Origin: Pseudaestuariivita rosea | GTDB lineage: Bacteria; Pseudomonadota; Alphaproteobacteria; Rhodobacterales; Rhodobacteraceae | NCBI RefSeq assembly: GCF_017592335.1 | Contig: NZ_JACNMP010000007.1 | Coordinates: 78,559 to 142,558, forward strand | Direction of reading: 5' to 3' | DNA length: 64,000 bases | Shown: positions 37,901 to 46,754 of the stretch, piece after piece | How positions within the stretch are numbered: the stretch's first letter is position 1 | Layout: each line of letters starts with the position of its first letter | Position numbers and translations under genes: made by a program | The notes under the pieces: generated by a model | Seen by the model: only the letters and a program-made list of their open reading frames with translations | Databases searched by the model: none | Told to the model about the DNA's origin: nothing

Positions 37901-39921
37901 GACGCCATGCGCCTTTCCTGCTGGCAGCGCTGCTTTTTGCGGGCGCGGCGCTGCGGGATGCGGGGGACCGGTGGGTCGACCGCACGGTTCTGCCGCCGCT
38001 GACGCCCGATACCTCGGTCGAGGTGCGGGATCGTGATGGCGACCTGCTGCGCGCCTATACGGTGGCAGATGGGCTGTGGCGGCTTGGTGTGACCACCGAT
38101 CAGGTTGATCCTGACTACATCGCAATGCTGGTCGCCTATGAGGACAAGCGGTTCTATCGCCATAGTGGTGTCGATCCGGTGGCGATGGCGCGGGCGGCAT
38201 GGCAGGCGGTTTGGGCGGGCGAGGTTGTGTCGGGCGCCTCGACCCTGACGATGCAGGTCGCAAGGTTGCTTGAGGATGGGCCGACCGGCGAATGGCAGGG
38301 CAAGCTGCGCCAGATCCGGTTGGCCCTTGCGCTGGAACGACGTCTGGATAAATCCGAAATCCTGCAGCTTTATCTGACCCTTGCGCCCTATGGCGGGAAT
38401 ATCGAAGGGGTGCGTGCGGCCTCCTATAGCTATTTCGGCAAGGAACCGCGCCGCCTGACACCGGCACAGGCCGCGTTGCTGATCGCTCTGCCGCAATCGC
38501 CCGAGGCGCGCAGACCTGATCGCAACCCCGGTCTGGCATTGACTGCCCGCAACCGCGTTCTGACCCGCATTGTCGATGATCCGACCGTGATCGAAGCGGC
38601 CTTGACCGAACGCATCCCCGACCGCCGCCGTCCGTTCCCTGCATTGGCGCCACATCTGGCCGATCGTGCGTTGGCGTCCCATCCTACAAAGCTACGCCAC
38701 TCCCTGACGGTTGATGCGGATCTGCAGCGCCGCCTTCAGGTACTGGCGGCCAAAGCTGTACGCCCCCACGGTGACCGCGTCTCGATTGCGATGATGGTGT
38801 TGGACCACCAGACGGGGCAAGTGATGGCCAGTGTCGGGTCTGCCGCCTATCGCCCCGACAAACGCCAGGGGCATGTGGATATGACACGCGCACTGCGGTC
38901 GCCCGGATCGACGCTGAAACCATTGGTCTATGCCATGGCCTTTGATCAGGGCCTGGCGCATCCCGAAACGATTATCGCCGATATTCCACGGGATTTCGAT
39001 GGCTATGCCCCGCAGAACTTTGACGGTGAATACAGGGGCGAGTTGCGCGTCCGCTCGGCCCTGCAACAATCGCTGAACACAACGACCGTTGTCCTGACCG
39101 AGGCAATAGGCCCCAATCGCCTGATCGGCCAGTTGCGCCGTACCGGGGCCAGCCCCGTTATTCCGGGTGGTAAGCCGGGTTTGGCCGTGTCGTTGGGTGG
39201 CATCGGCCTGACGATGGAGGATTTGGTCCAGCTTTATGCAGCCCTTGCCAATGGCGGTCAGTCGGTGCCGCTGATCTGGCAGATGGATCAGCCTGTGCCC
39301 GATACGGCCCGTGTGATGTCGCCCGAGGCCGCCTGGCATATCGGCGATATTCTGTCGGGTATCACGCCACCGCCCAATGCGCCGCGTGATAAGGTCGCGT
39401 TCAAGACGGGCACGTCCTATGGTCACCGCGATGCCTGGGCTGTGGGCTATGACGGGCAGCATGTGGTCGCGATCTGGATGGGACGGCCCGATGGCACGCC
39501 GGTCCCGGGGGCATTCGGCGGTGATCTTGCTGCACCCTTGCTGTTCGAAGTCTTCGCCCGCATCAAACCCATTTATGACCCGCTGCCACCGCCACCGCCC
39601 GCGACTTTGATGGTCAGCACGGGGGAATTGCCCCAACCGCTGCAACGCTTCCGGGGCAGGGGCGATGCTGTTGCACGTGATCAGGGGGGGCCGGACATCG
39701 CATTTCCGCCCGACGGGTCAGTTGTGGAAACCGATGGCACGCTGTTTGCCAAGGTAGATGACGGTGCAGCCCCCTTTACCTGGATCGTGAACGGAGCACC
39801 GATGATCACCAGCGCGCGGGACCGCACCGTTGCGCTGAACGGTCTATCGCACGGGTTTCACACACTGGCTGTCATTGACGCGCAGGGCCGGTCCAGCCGC
39901 ACGCAGATTGAGCTAAGATAG
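37897..39921 (+). CDS. pbpC: Penicillin-binding protein 1C
   Basis: 674 residues. N-terminal hydrophobic anchor (FLLAALLFAGAALRD), then a glycosyltransferase 51 domain (VAYEDKRFYRHSGVDPVAMARA, GASTLTMQVARLL, KSEILQLYLTLAPYGGN) and a transpeptidase domain with SPGSTLKP (active Ser), SLN in LQQSLNTTT and KTGTSYG. The C-terminal BiPBP_C domain holds FPPDGSVVET. It polymerises and may cross-link peptidoglycan at the outer face of the inner membrane. It is translationally coupled to the A2M gene. Confidence 0.96.
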   Translation: MRRHAPFLLAALLFAGAALRDAGDRWVDRTVLPPLTPDTSVEVRDRDGDLLRAYTVADGLWRLGVTTDQVDPDYIAMLVAYEDKRFYRHSGVDPVAMARAAWQAVWAGEVVSGASTLTMQVARLLEDGPTGEWQGKLRQIRLALALERRLDKSEILQLYLTLAPYGGNIEGVRAASYSYFGKEPRRLTPAQAALLIALPQSPEARRPDRNPGLALTARNRVLTRIVDDPTVIEAALTERIPDRRRPFPALAPHLADRALASHPTKLRHSLTVDADLQRRLQVLAAKAVRPHGDRVSIAMMVLDHQTGQVMASVGSAAYRPDKRQGHVDMTRALRSPGSTLKPLVYAMAFDQGLAHPETIIADIPRDFDGYAPQNFDGEYRGELRVRSALQQSLNTTTVVLTEAIGPNRLIGQLRRTGASPVIPGGKPGLAVSLGGIGLTMEDLVQLYAALANGGQSVPLIWQMDQPVPDTARVMSPEAAWHIGDILSGITPPPNAPRDKVAFKTGTSYGHRDAWAVGYDGQHVVAIWMGRPDGTPVPGAFGGDLAAPLLFEVFARIKPIYDPLPPPPPATLMVSTGELPQPLQRFRGRGDAVARDQGGPDIAFPPDGSVVETDGTLFAKVDDGAAPFTWIVNGAPMITSARDRTVALNGLSHGFHTLAVIDAQGRSSRTQIELR

Positions 39922-39960
39922 ACATCTGCTCCTTAAGATATTTGTTGAACTAATGACCTC

Positions 39961-40034
39961 GCCCGGTGTGAAACACCGGGCCGCGCCGACCCGCCCCCCA
40001 GGGCGGCGCGTTTGCGCCACCCTCGGGTCGGCGC
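39961..40034. terminator. Tandem hairpins between converging genes
   Basis: GCCCGGTG/CACCGGGC (39961-39982) and a second, longer repeat GCGCCGACCCG (39983-39993)/CGGGTCGGCGC (40024-40034). They lie between pbpC and the converging exonuclease gene and probably stop transcription from both sides. Confidence 0.6.
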
Positions 40035-40084
40035 TGCCCTTCGTTCTCGATTGCTTGGTTCTGGATGAATGATCAGCAAAACGA

Positions 40085-41506
40085 TCAGGCGTTCATATCC
40101 TCGACCAGGTTCTGGTGTTTGCGCATTTCGCCCAGAACGTCCCCGAATGTGTTGAACCCCTTTGCCTCAAGCATCGGGATCATCTTCTCAAAGACCTGGG
40201 CCGTGGCGACGGCATCGCCCATCGCCGTGTGGCGCAACTGGGCGGGAATGCGGATGCCCAACCGATCAGACAGCGCATCCAGAGTATGGGGGGACGATCC
40301 GCCAAACAGCGCGGCCGATAATAAAACGGTGTCAAAAACCGGATGGTCGAACGTTTTGCCAATCCGCGCCTTGTGCCGATGCAGGAACGCCATGTCAAAA
40401 GGCGCGTTGTGGGCGACCAGGACGGCATCGCGGGCAAAGTGGTGAAATGACTTGCCTGCCTCATCGATCACCGGGGCGGTGGCCACCATGTCATCTGTTA
40501 TACCATGCACCTTGCTGGAACTGGCGGGGATCGCCCGCCCCGGATTGACCAGTGTTTCAAATTTTTCGCCCGGTACGATCCGCCCTTTTACCATCCGCAC
40601 GGCACCGATCTGCACGATTTCGTCCTTATGCGGCAAAAGCCCTGTGGTTTCGGTATCAAAGACCACATAGCAAAGATCGCGCAGGGCTTTGTCGTGAATA
40701 TCGCAGCGCTTTTCACGCTCTATCAGGCTGAAATCATAGACCAGCGGGCGTTCGGCGCCTGGGCTGAGCGCCTCGGTCATATCCTCCATCGGTTCCAGCG
40801 TCAGCATATAGCTGCCATCCCGACCCATTGGGCGTATCACGGCATCATAATCGCGGCTGGATCGGCTATGCGCGGTAAAGGTGATGCGGGGCAGATCATC
40901 GGCTTTCAAGGCTTTCAGGGCCGTCTTGATCTCGGCCGCTTGCAGATAGTCGAAAAGATAGGCGTTCAAGCGCGCAGGCCCTTCGAAGGCCAGCAGGTCA
41001 GCCGCCTGACCATCGTAAAGTACGATCTGATGATTGGGATTCACCAGAATGACGGCGATCGGGATATCGGACAGAATGGCTGTCAGGCGTTCTTTTTCGG
41101 CTTGCAGACTGGCGGTGCGTTCCGCAATCGTCTGAGCATTGTCCAGCGTCGCCGCGCTAAGCTGTTGTGTCATGGCCTGGGCTGCAGGGGCCAGATCGCC
41201 CAGATACTTCGCGGCATCCCTGTCGATTTCCTTATTGATCCCGGCATGGGCGCGGGCGCGCATTTCGGCAGCGATCCGTTCAATCGGCTTGGCAATGTTT
41301 TCGTCAAACAACAACCAAACGCCCGCAGTCAGCATCAGCGACAGTAAACCGGCAAAAAGCGCGGTGAACAGAAACGCGGACGAGGCACCGGGGTCGCCAT
41401 ACTGCTGATAGCCAAGCCAGGCTGCGACGCCGGAAAAGACGACCATGCCAGCAGCCAATGCGCAGAAAAACAGAAAAATGCGAAGGCGTAGACTTAGGTT
41501 CAACAT
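40085..41506 (-). CDS. Membrane-anchored DEDDh 3'-5' exonuclease
   Basis: 473 residues. Two membrane helices (about 8-32 and 42-67), a HAMP-like and coiled-coil linker (70-140) and a PAS-like region (about 145-240) precede a DnaQ-type exonuclease. Catalytic residues: Asp284 and Glu286 (FDTETTG), Asp371 (AHNAPFD), His426 and Asp431 (HTAMGDA). The N-terminal half looks like a sensor kinase whose kinase domain has been replaced by a nuclease. It is the last gene of a three-gene unit with a DUF294/CBS nucleotidyltransferase, beside a solute symporter. Its substrate is unknown. Confidence 0.88.
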   Translation of the reverse strand: MLNLSLRLRIFLFFCALAAGMVVFSGVAAWLGYQQYGDPGASSAFLFTALFAGLLSLMLTAGVWLLFDENIAKPIERIAAEMRARAHAGINKEIDRDAAKYLGDLAPAAQAMTQQLSAATLDNAQTIAERTASLQAEKERLTAILSDIPIAVILVNPNHQIVLYDGQAADLLAFEGPARLNAYLFDYLQAAEIKTALKALKADDLPRITFTAHSRSSRDYDAVIRPMGRDGSYMLTLEPMEDMTEALSPGAERPLVYDFSLIEREKRCDIHDKALRDLCYVVFDTETTGLLPHKDEIVQIGAVRMVKGRIVPGEKFETLVNPGRAIPASSSKVHGITDDMVATAPVIDEAGKSFHHFARDAVLVAHNAPFDMAFLHRHKARIGKTFDHPVFDTVLLSAALFGGSSPHTLDALSDRLGIRIPAQLRHTAMGDAVATAQVFEKMIPMLEAKGFNTFGDVLGEMRKHQNLVEDMNA

Positions 41507-41510
41507 CGGC

Positions 41511-42032
41511 TCACACCTCGGCGCAGGCGGTCATCAGGACCGGATTGTCGGGCGGTATCGTCACCCAATTGGCATTGCGCAGGGCACCACTGTCGCTGAA
41601 TTCAACACCCTGTACGATATCGGCCCGCCGCCCGTTGGCGCAGTCAAAGACAACAGGAACCTGTCGCACGGGTGCCCAACGTCCAAAGAGAAGCAGCGTG
41701 ACCATCTTTTGGTCCGGGAAATCGGTGTTGGTGCGCGCGGTGCCCTGATCGACGGCGATAAAACGTGTCGTTTGCGGGAATACATATGTCCAGGGGCGAT
41801 AAACGGCTGTTTCTTCAACGGTCTGGGCGACCACGATACCCTCAGGCAGCGCCTGTTCGGTACGGCTGTACCAGTTGTATTCAAGACTGATGGTCGTGCC
41901 CAGCATCGCAACCCCGGCCGAAATCGGAATCAACGATCGGGGTAGGCGGCCGCCCAGCATTTTGTTCAATAACATAACCATGCCTGCCGCAGCGAACCCG
42001 GCCGCAAAGGTTCCAATCAGTTCCAAAAACAT
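41511..42032 (-). CDS. Unknown membrane protein between DUF294 and exonuclease genes
   Basis: About 173 residues from the ATG at 42032, which has better spacing from GGAGG than the ATG at 42038. Two N-terminal helices (residues about 2-22 and 35-52) are followed by a hydrophilic domain of about 120 residues with two Cys (VFDCANG and the C-terminal TACAEV). I do not recognise a family. It lies 4 bases before the exonuclease gene and about 37 bases after the DUF294 gene, so it is likely part of the same operon. Confidence 0.75.
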   Translation of the reverse strand: MFLELIGTFAAGFAAAGMVMLLNKMLGGRLPRSLIPISAGVAMLGTTISLEYNWYSRTEQALPEGIVVAQTVEETAVYRPWTYVFPQTTRFIAVDQGTARTNTDFPDQKMVTLLLFGRWAPVRQVPVVFDCANGRRADIVQGVEFSDSGALRNANWVTIPPDNPVLMTACAEV

Positions 42033-42069
42033 AACCATTTCCTCCCACCGGTCTGTTTGCAGACCGTCT

Positions 42070-43893
42070 TTATGTCAGTATGCCACGCCCCTGTGACAGC
42101 GCCGACTGCATTGTTCTTACCACAACAAAAGCGTTTCGTAGATGACTTCGCTCAAAGTCCGATAACGTGCCCGGCGATAGAAAATTGTTCGGCGTCTTTC
42201 CCTTTTTGATCAGGGTGGCCTGATTTTCCAGCCGCGTCTGTGCGATCAGATCATAGGCATCCAGCAGATCACGCGCACCGCTTTTGCTGATGGCGCCTGC
42301 ATCGCGGGCCGCGGTCAGACGGGCACGTGTGTTCACCGGCGTCAGCTGATGTTGTAGCGCATACATCCGGCCCAGATCGACGATGGGCACGACCCCGTTG
42401 TGTTTCATATCCAAGCGATGCTTGTGTTCGCCCGACCGCACCGTCGCAAAACCACGCAGCAGACCAAGGGGCGGCGTGTGTTTCAACGAATTCGACGCCA
42501 TATGCGCGGTAAAGATCGAATTGCCAGCGGCCTGCTTCAGTGTTTCTTCCTGTAGATTGTCGAACAGACTGACGTCCCCGCCGATGGGGCGCAAATCGAA
42601 CATGACCGAGGCCAGCATCTGCGCCTCGGGGTTTGGGGTGGCGATCCAACCGGCAAAGTATTCGCGCCAGACCTTTAAGGGCTGTCGCCAGCGCGGGTTC
42701 GTGGCCATCATATCGCCGGGGCAATAGACATAGCCGCATTGGTTCAACCCGTCGGACACGATCTTGGCCAGGGCGTCGAAATATTCAAAATCCGCCTCGG
42801 TTGCGTCATCGTGCAGAAACAGGCAATTGTCCTGATCTGACACGCCCGTTTGTTCCTGTCGCCCCTGACTGCCGCAGGCCAGCCAAAGATAGGGCACAGG
42901 CGGGGGCCCAAGCTGGGCCTCGGCCATCTTCAGCAGGCGCCGTGTGACGGCATCAGCGATGTCGGTGATCAGGCGCGTGATCACATCATGCCTGTTGCCT
43001 GCCGCGACCAGTTGAACCAGCAGCCGTGGGATCTGGGCGGTGACCTTGGCCATCGCCTCAACCGACGCCGCACCGGAAATGCCTTCGACAAACTGAACCG
43101 AACTCAGCGCCTGAAACCGCGTCAGATCGGTCTGCGTGATCATCCCCACCAATTCGCCCGATTGCATGATGGGCAGGTGGCCCAGATTATGTTCCACCAT
43201 CTTGTGCAAGACATCCGTGCCAAGCGCGTTCGAGGGCAGGGTGATCGGGTTTCGCGTCATAACCTGCGACACCGGTGTATCCAGGGGCAGCGCATCTGCA
43301 ATGGCGCGATTGGTCAGATCGCGGATCGTTAAGATGCCCTCCAGCCCGTTTTCGCCCGGAATACAAAGGCAGGATATCCGCATATCGCGCATGATCTGCG
43401 CGGCCTGATGAATGGTCGTGCCGGGCGGACAGGTGATGGGGTTTTTCGCCATGATCTGATCCACCGTGATCGTTGTCAGATCGCTGGTCTTGGCATCGGT
43501 GGCTCGTGTGCGTGTAAAAAAGCGCTTGAACGCGGGTTGCGACTTCATCAACTGATGAAAGCTGTCCGGGGCCAGGCGCAGCAATGTGCTGTCTTCGGTC
43601 GCATGGGCCGTGGTGACGGCCATACCGTCACGCATCAGACCGCGTTCCCCGAAAGAATTGCGCGGGCCCAGAACGCTGATCTGCACATCATTCTGATCGC
43701 GCACAGTGACCTGACCGCGCGTGATGACATAAAGCCCCGGCATGGGTTCACCGGCATGATAGATCGCATCGCCCTGCGCAATGTCCAGCCGCTGCATCTG
43801 ATCTGCAATCTGGGTCAGGGCATCGGTTGGCAGCCTGTCGTAGGGCTGCATGTTGCCAAGAAAGTCCGCTATTGCTTCGGTGCTTTGTGTCAT
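42070..43893 (-). CDS. cNMP-binding/CBS/DUF294 putative nucleotidyltransferase
   Basis: 607 residues. Order: a cyclic-nucleotide-binding fold (about 20-125, with FGERGLM), two CBS domains (145-265), and a DUF294 nucleotidyltransferase domain with ACGSQGRQEQTGVSDQDN. Gly341-Ser342 and Arg345, with Asp353 and Asp355, match the GS...DxD metal-binding core of GlnD-like enzymes, so catalysis is plausible. The C-terminal DUF294_C substrate-binding domain spans about 460-600. The combination suggests an enzyme that senses adenine nucleotides and modifies a partner. That partner is unknown; the neighbouring symporter is a candidate. Confidence 0.92.
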   Translation of the reverse strand: MTQSTEAIADFLGNMQPYDRLPTDALTQIADQMQRLDIAQGDAIYHAGEPMPGLYVITRGQVTVRDQNDVQISVLGPRNSFGERGLMRDGMAVTTAHATEDSTLLRLAPDSFHQLMKSQPAFKRFFTRTRATDAKTSDLTTITVDQIMAKNPITCPPGTTIHQAAQIMRDMRISCLCIPGENGLEGILTIRDLTNRAIADALPLDTPVSQVMTRNPITLPSNALGTDVLHKMVEHNLGHLPIMQSGELVGMITQTDLTRFQALSSVQFVEGISGAASVEAMAKVTAQIPRLLVQLVAAGNRHDVITRLITDIADAVTRRLLKMAEAQLGPPPVPYLWLACGSQGRQEQTGVSDQDNCLFLHDDATEADFEYFDALAKIVSDGLNQCGYVYCPGDMMATNPRWRQPLKVWREYFAGWIATPNPEAQMLASVMFDLRPIGGDVSLFDNLQEETLKQAAGNSIFTAHMASNSLKHTPPLGLLRGFATVRSGEHKHRLDMKHNGVVPIVDLGRMYALQHQLTPVNTRARLTAARDAGAISKSGARDLLDAYDLIAQTRLENQATLIKKGKTPNNFLSPGTLSDFERSHLRNAFVVVRTMQSALSQGRGILT

Positions 43894-43993
43894 CGCTTAT
43901 CACCCGCCATCAATGGCCCCACTATGCGGATCAATCCCAGCAATGAAAAGCCATTCCGCGCGACCCCGGTTCGTTGCCGGCGGGGCAGGCTGA

Positions 43994-44503
43994 TTATGAC
44001 GCATCCCGATCCCAAGCACGCGCCTGATCCTTTGCATGAAGGTACGCCGCAAGCCAATCATTAATCTGGTGGCTGACCGTAAAAGCCGTTTGATATTGGA
44101 ACATGTAAGAGGTCAGCGGTACGTTTGGCTCAGTACTGTCAGATGTCAGCATAATACGGGCGGTTGAGCCCCGTTCCGCCCAGGGTGGTTCCAGAACGGC
44201 GCGGGTATCAGGTGTCAGCATGATCTGCTGCTTCGTGCTGGACAACAGCCGACGCTGATCAATGATCACATGGTCGTCTGCGGCAACAAAGTGAATGACC
44301 GCACGTTCACCGGCCATTACCATGGTGCCGATCATGACAAGACTTCCGACCGAGCCGATCACTGTTACAACAGTGTTGTTCGCATAAATGCCCGCAAACA
44401 GGCAAACACCAAAGAAGGCAACCGTGATCCCCAAAACCAATAGAACAATCCACGACAGATGCCAAAGCACCAGCTGTTCCGGGGTATTCTTGGCGATATT
44501 CAT
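43994..44503 (-). CDS. Unknown small membrane protein
   Basis: About 169 residues from the ATG at 44503 (MNIAKNTPEQ), with GAAGG upstream. Two helices (about 16-40 and 44-64) are followed by a cytoplasmic or periplasmic domain of about 95 residues, partly beta-rich by appearance (VIHFVAADDHVIIDQRRLL). The layout resembles PH-like membrane proteins, but I do not recognise the family. It sits between the symporter's terminator and the DUF294 gene. Confidence 0.7.
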   Translation of the reverse strand: MNIAKNTPEQLVLWHLSWIVLLVLGITVAFFGVCLFAGIYANNTVVTVIGSVGSLVMIGTMVMAGERAVIHFVAADDHVIIDQRRLLSSTKQQIMLTPDTRAVLEPPWAERGSTARIMLTSDSTEPNVPLTSYMFQYQTAFTVSHQINDWLAAYLHAKDQARAWDRDAS

Positions 44504-44526
44504 AAAGTGGCCTTCTGAAACCAAAA

Positions 44527-44553
44527 CATCCTGCCTGAAAAACAGGCAGGATG
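44527..44553 (-). terminator. Terminator of the symporter operon
   Basis: A perfect 11-base stem CATCCTGCCTG/CAGGCAGGATG with a five-base loop. On the minus strand it is followed by TTTTGGTTTC. Confidence 0.8.
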
Positions 44554-44593
44554 CCGTGAGTGGTCGGGCCCGATGGCAGGCCCGATCAGTATC

Positions 44594-46384
44594 TTAGTGA
44601 TCGGCGGCCGCAGCACTTGCACCGCGTGGGATGCGGACGCTTTCGACCAGATCCTGAACCTCTTGTGGGGGTTCCTCAGTCATCGAAGACACGATGAAGG
44701 CTGTGGCAAAGTTCAGAACCGCACCGATTGGGCCAAAGGCTAGGGGCGAGATGCCGAACAGGTGGTTGACCGCAGTGTTTTCCAGCAGGTTTGTGCCCGG
44801 AATGAACAGGATCCCCAGATAGGTGAACAGATAGGCCAGTGTGACCAGAAGGCCGACCAGCATACCTGCGATTGCACCGGCCGAGTTCACCCGCTTTGAG
44901 AAGATACCCATCATCAGGACCGGGAACAGCGTTGCTGCCGCCAGACCAAAGGCCAGCGCCACAACCTGGGCCGCAAAGCCCGGTGGATTCAGCCCCAGAT
45001 AGGTCGCCAGAACAATCGCACCCGCCATCGACACCCGCGCCCAGAGAAGTTCGCTTTTCTCGGAAATCTCGGGGTTGAAGGTGCCTTTGATCAGGTCGTG
45101 GCTGATTGCCGAAGATATGGCCAGCAGCAGACCCGCCGCCGTTGATAGCGCGGCTGCCAGACCACCGGCCGCGATCAGGGCGATGACCCAGGGCGGCAGG
45201 TTGGCGATTTCAGGGTTGGCCAGCACAAGGATGTCGCGGTTAAACGTCACCAGTTCGTTGCCTTCCCAGCCACGCTGCGCCGCAAGGGCCTGCATTTCGG
45301 CATTCCCATCATTGTAGTACTGGATCATGCCGTCGCCGTTCTTGTCTTCGAACCGCAACAGACCTGTCTGAACCCAGTTTTCCATCCACTGATAGGTTTC
45401 TTCGGTTTCGATCTGCTGAACCGTGACCGCGTCACCATTGACACCGCCATTGGGCCACATCTGTTCGGTGATGTTCAAGCGGGCCATCGCACCAACGGCA
45501 GGGGCCGTCAGGTACAAAAGCGCGATGAAGACCAGCGCCCAACCGGCCGACCAGCGTGCGTCAGCAACCTTTGGCACAGTGAAAAAGCGGATGATCACGT
45601 GTGGCAGACCGGCAGTACCGATCATCAGCGACAGCGTGAACAGCGCCATATTCAGGGGCGAGGTCGCGGCGGTATACTGATTAAAGCCAAGTTCGGTCAC
45701 GACCTGATCCAGCTTTGTCAGCAGTGGCAAGCCGGATTCGGTGTGGGTCGAAAACAGCCCCAGACCCGGGATCGGATTGCCTGTCAGCTGCAGCGAAATG
45801 AAGACCGCCGGAATGGTATAGGCGACGATCAGAACACAGTACTGTGCGACCTGGGTGTAGGTGATGCCTTTCATCCCGCCCAGAACGGCGTACATGAAGA
45901 CAACGCCGGACGCGATGAACAGACCCTGCCAGCTTTCGACTTCCAGAAAGCGGGAAAAAGCCACGCCGGCGCCGGTCATCTGACCGATCACATATGTGAT
46001 CGAAATCACCAGCAGACAGATCACACCGACCACACGCGCGCTTGTGCTGTAGAAGCGGTCGCCGATAAATTCAGGCACGGTGAATTTGCCGAACTTCCGC
46101 AGATACGGGGCCAGCAGCAGCGCCATCAGCACATAGCCACCAGTCCAGCCCATCAGGAAGGACGAGTTATTATAGCCCACAAAGGCGATCAGACCGGCCA
46201 TTGAAATGAACGACGCCGCAGACATCCAGTCTGCCGCCGTTGCCATCCCGTTCATGACCGGGTTCACACCACGCCCTGCGGCGTAGAATTCAGACGTTGA
46301 TCCGGCGCGTGCCCAGATCGCGATGCCGATGTAAAGCGCAAATGATGCGCCCACCACCAGCAGGTTTAGCATATACTGGTCCAT
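44594..46384 (-). CDS. Sodium:solute symporter (acetate permease-like)
   Basis: 596 residues with about 13 membrane helices, SSF family. Family stretches include AADWMSAASFISMAG, YVLGGMKGITYTQVAQY and ALSTAAGLLLAISSAISHD. Neighbouring acs, adk and a DUF4212 protein make acetate or another short-chain acid the likely substrate. An insert after the middle helices holds an EF-hand-like loop (DKNGDGMIQYYN, Asp347, Asn349, Asp351), which could bind calcium outside the membrane. The DUF4212 gene ends six bases upstream. Confidence 0.93.
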   Translation of the reverse strand: MDQYMLNLLVVGASFALYIGIAIWARAGSTSEFYAAGRGVNPVMNGMATAADWMSAASFISMAGLIAFVGYNNSSFLMGWTGGYVLMALLLAPYLRKFGKFTVPEFIGDRFYSTSARVVGVICLLVISITYVIGQMTGAGVAFSRFLEVESWQGLFIASGVVFMYAVLGGMKGITYTQVAQYCVLIVAYTIPAVFISLQLTGNPIPGLGLFSTHTESGLPLLTKLDQVVTELGFNQYTAATSPLNMALFTLSLMIGTAGLPHVIIRFFTVPKVADARWSAGWALVFIALLYLTAPAVGAMARLNITEQMWPNGGVNGDAVTVQQIETEETYQWMENWVQTGLLRFEDKNGDGMIQYYNDGNAEMQALAAQRGWEGNELVTFNRDILVLANPEIANLPPWVIALIAAGGLAAALSTAAGLLLAISSAISHDLIKGTFNPEISEKSELLWARVSMAGAIVLATYLGLNPPGFAAQVVALAFGLAAATLFPVLMMGIFSKRVNSAGAIAGMLVGLLVTLAYLFTYLGILFIPGTNLLENTAVNHLFGISPLAFGPIGAVLNFATAFIVSSMTEEPPQEVQDLVESVRIPRGASAAAADH

Positions 46385-46390
46385 TACTCT

Positions 46391-46675
46391 TTACTCCTCA
46401 TCCACGCCATATTGCTGGTCGATCTTGTTCATCCGCCAGGCGTAGAAAAAGATCAGTCCCAGGAAGACAAGGATTGACCCTTGTTGTGCAAACCAGAAGC
46501 CCAGATCGGTGCCCCCGATTGCGATGCCCGACAACATTGGGCGCAGCAGTATGCCAAATCCGAATGACACCAAGGCCCAAATGATCAGACAGATCACGAT
46601 AAGCCTTAGATTTGCCGACCAGTACGAACTTGCGTCCTGTGCTGCCCCGGTTCGGTTTGAGGTTTGATCCGCCAT
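46391..46675 (-). CDS. DUF4212 small membrane subunit of the symporter
   Basis: About 94 residues from the ATG at 46675, which has GGGAGGAG upstream; the frame extends to 46714 without support. Two helices (about 20-43 and 55-80) and FWFAQQGSILVFLGLIFFYA match DUF4212. These proteins accompany SSF symporters as probable small partners. The gene lies six bases before the symporter. Confidence 0.9.
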   Translation of the reverse strand: MADQTSNRTGAAQDASSYWSANLRLIVICLIIWALVSFGFGILLRPMLSGIAIGGTDLGFWFAQQGSILVFLGLIFFYAWRMNKIDQQYGVDEE

Positions 46676-46754
46676 GTGGCGCTCCTCCCTTTTCTCTCTG
46701 TTGGTTTTCCCCACATTCCGGATGACCGCCTCCTTCGGTCATCCAGCCAGTTCT

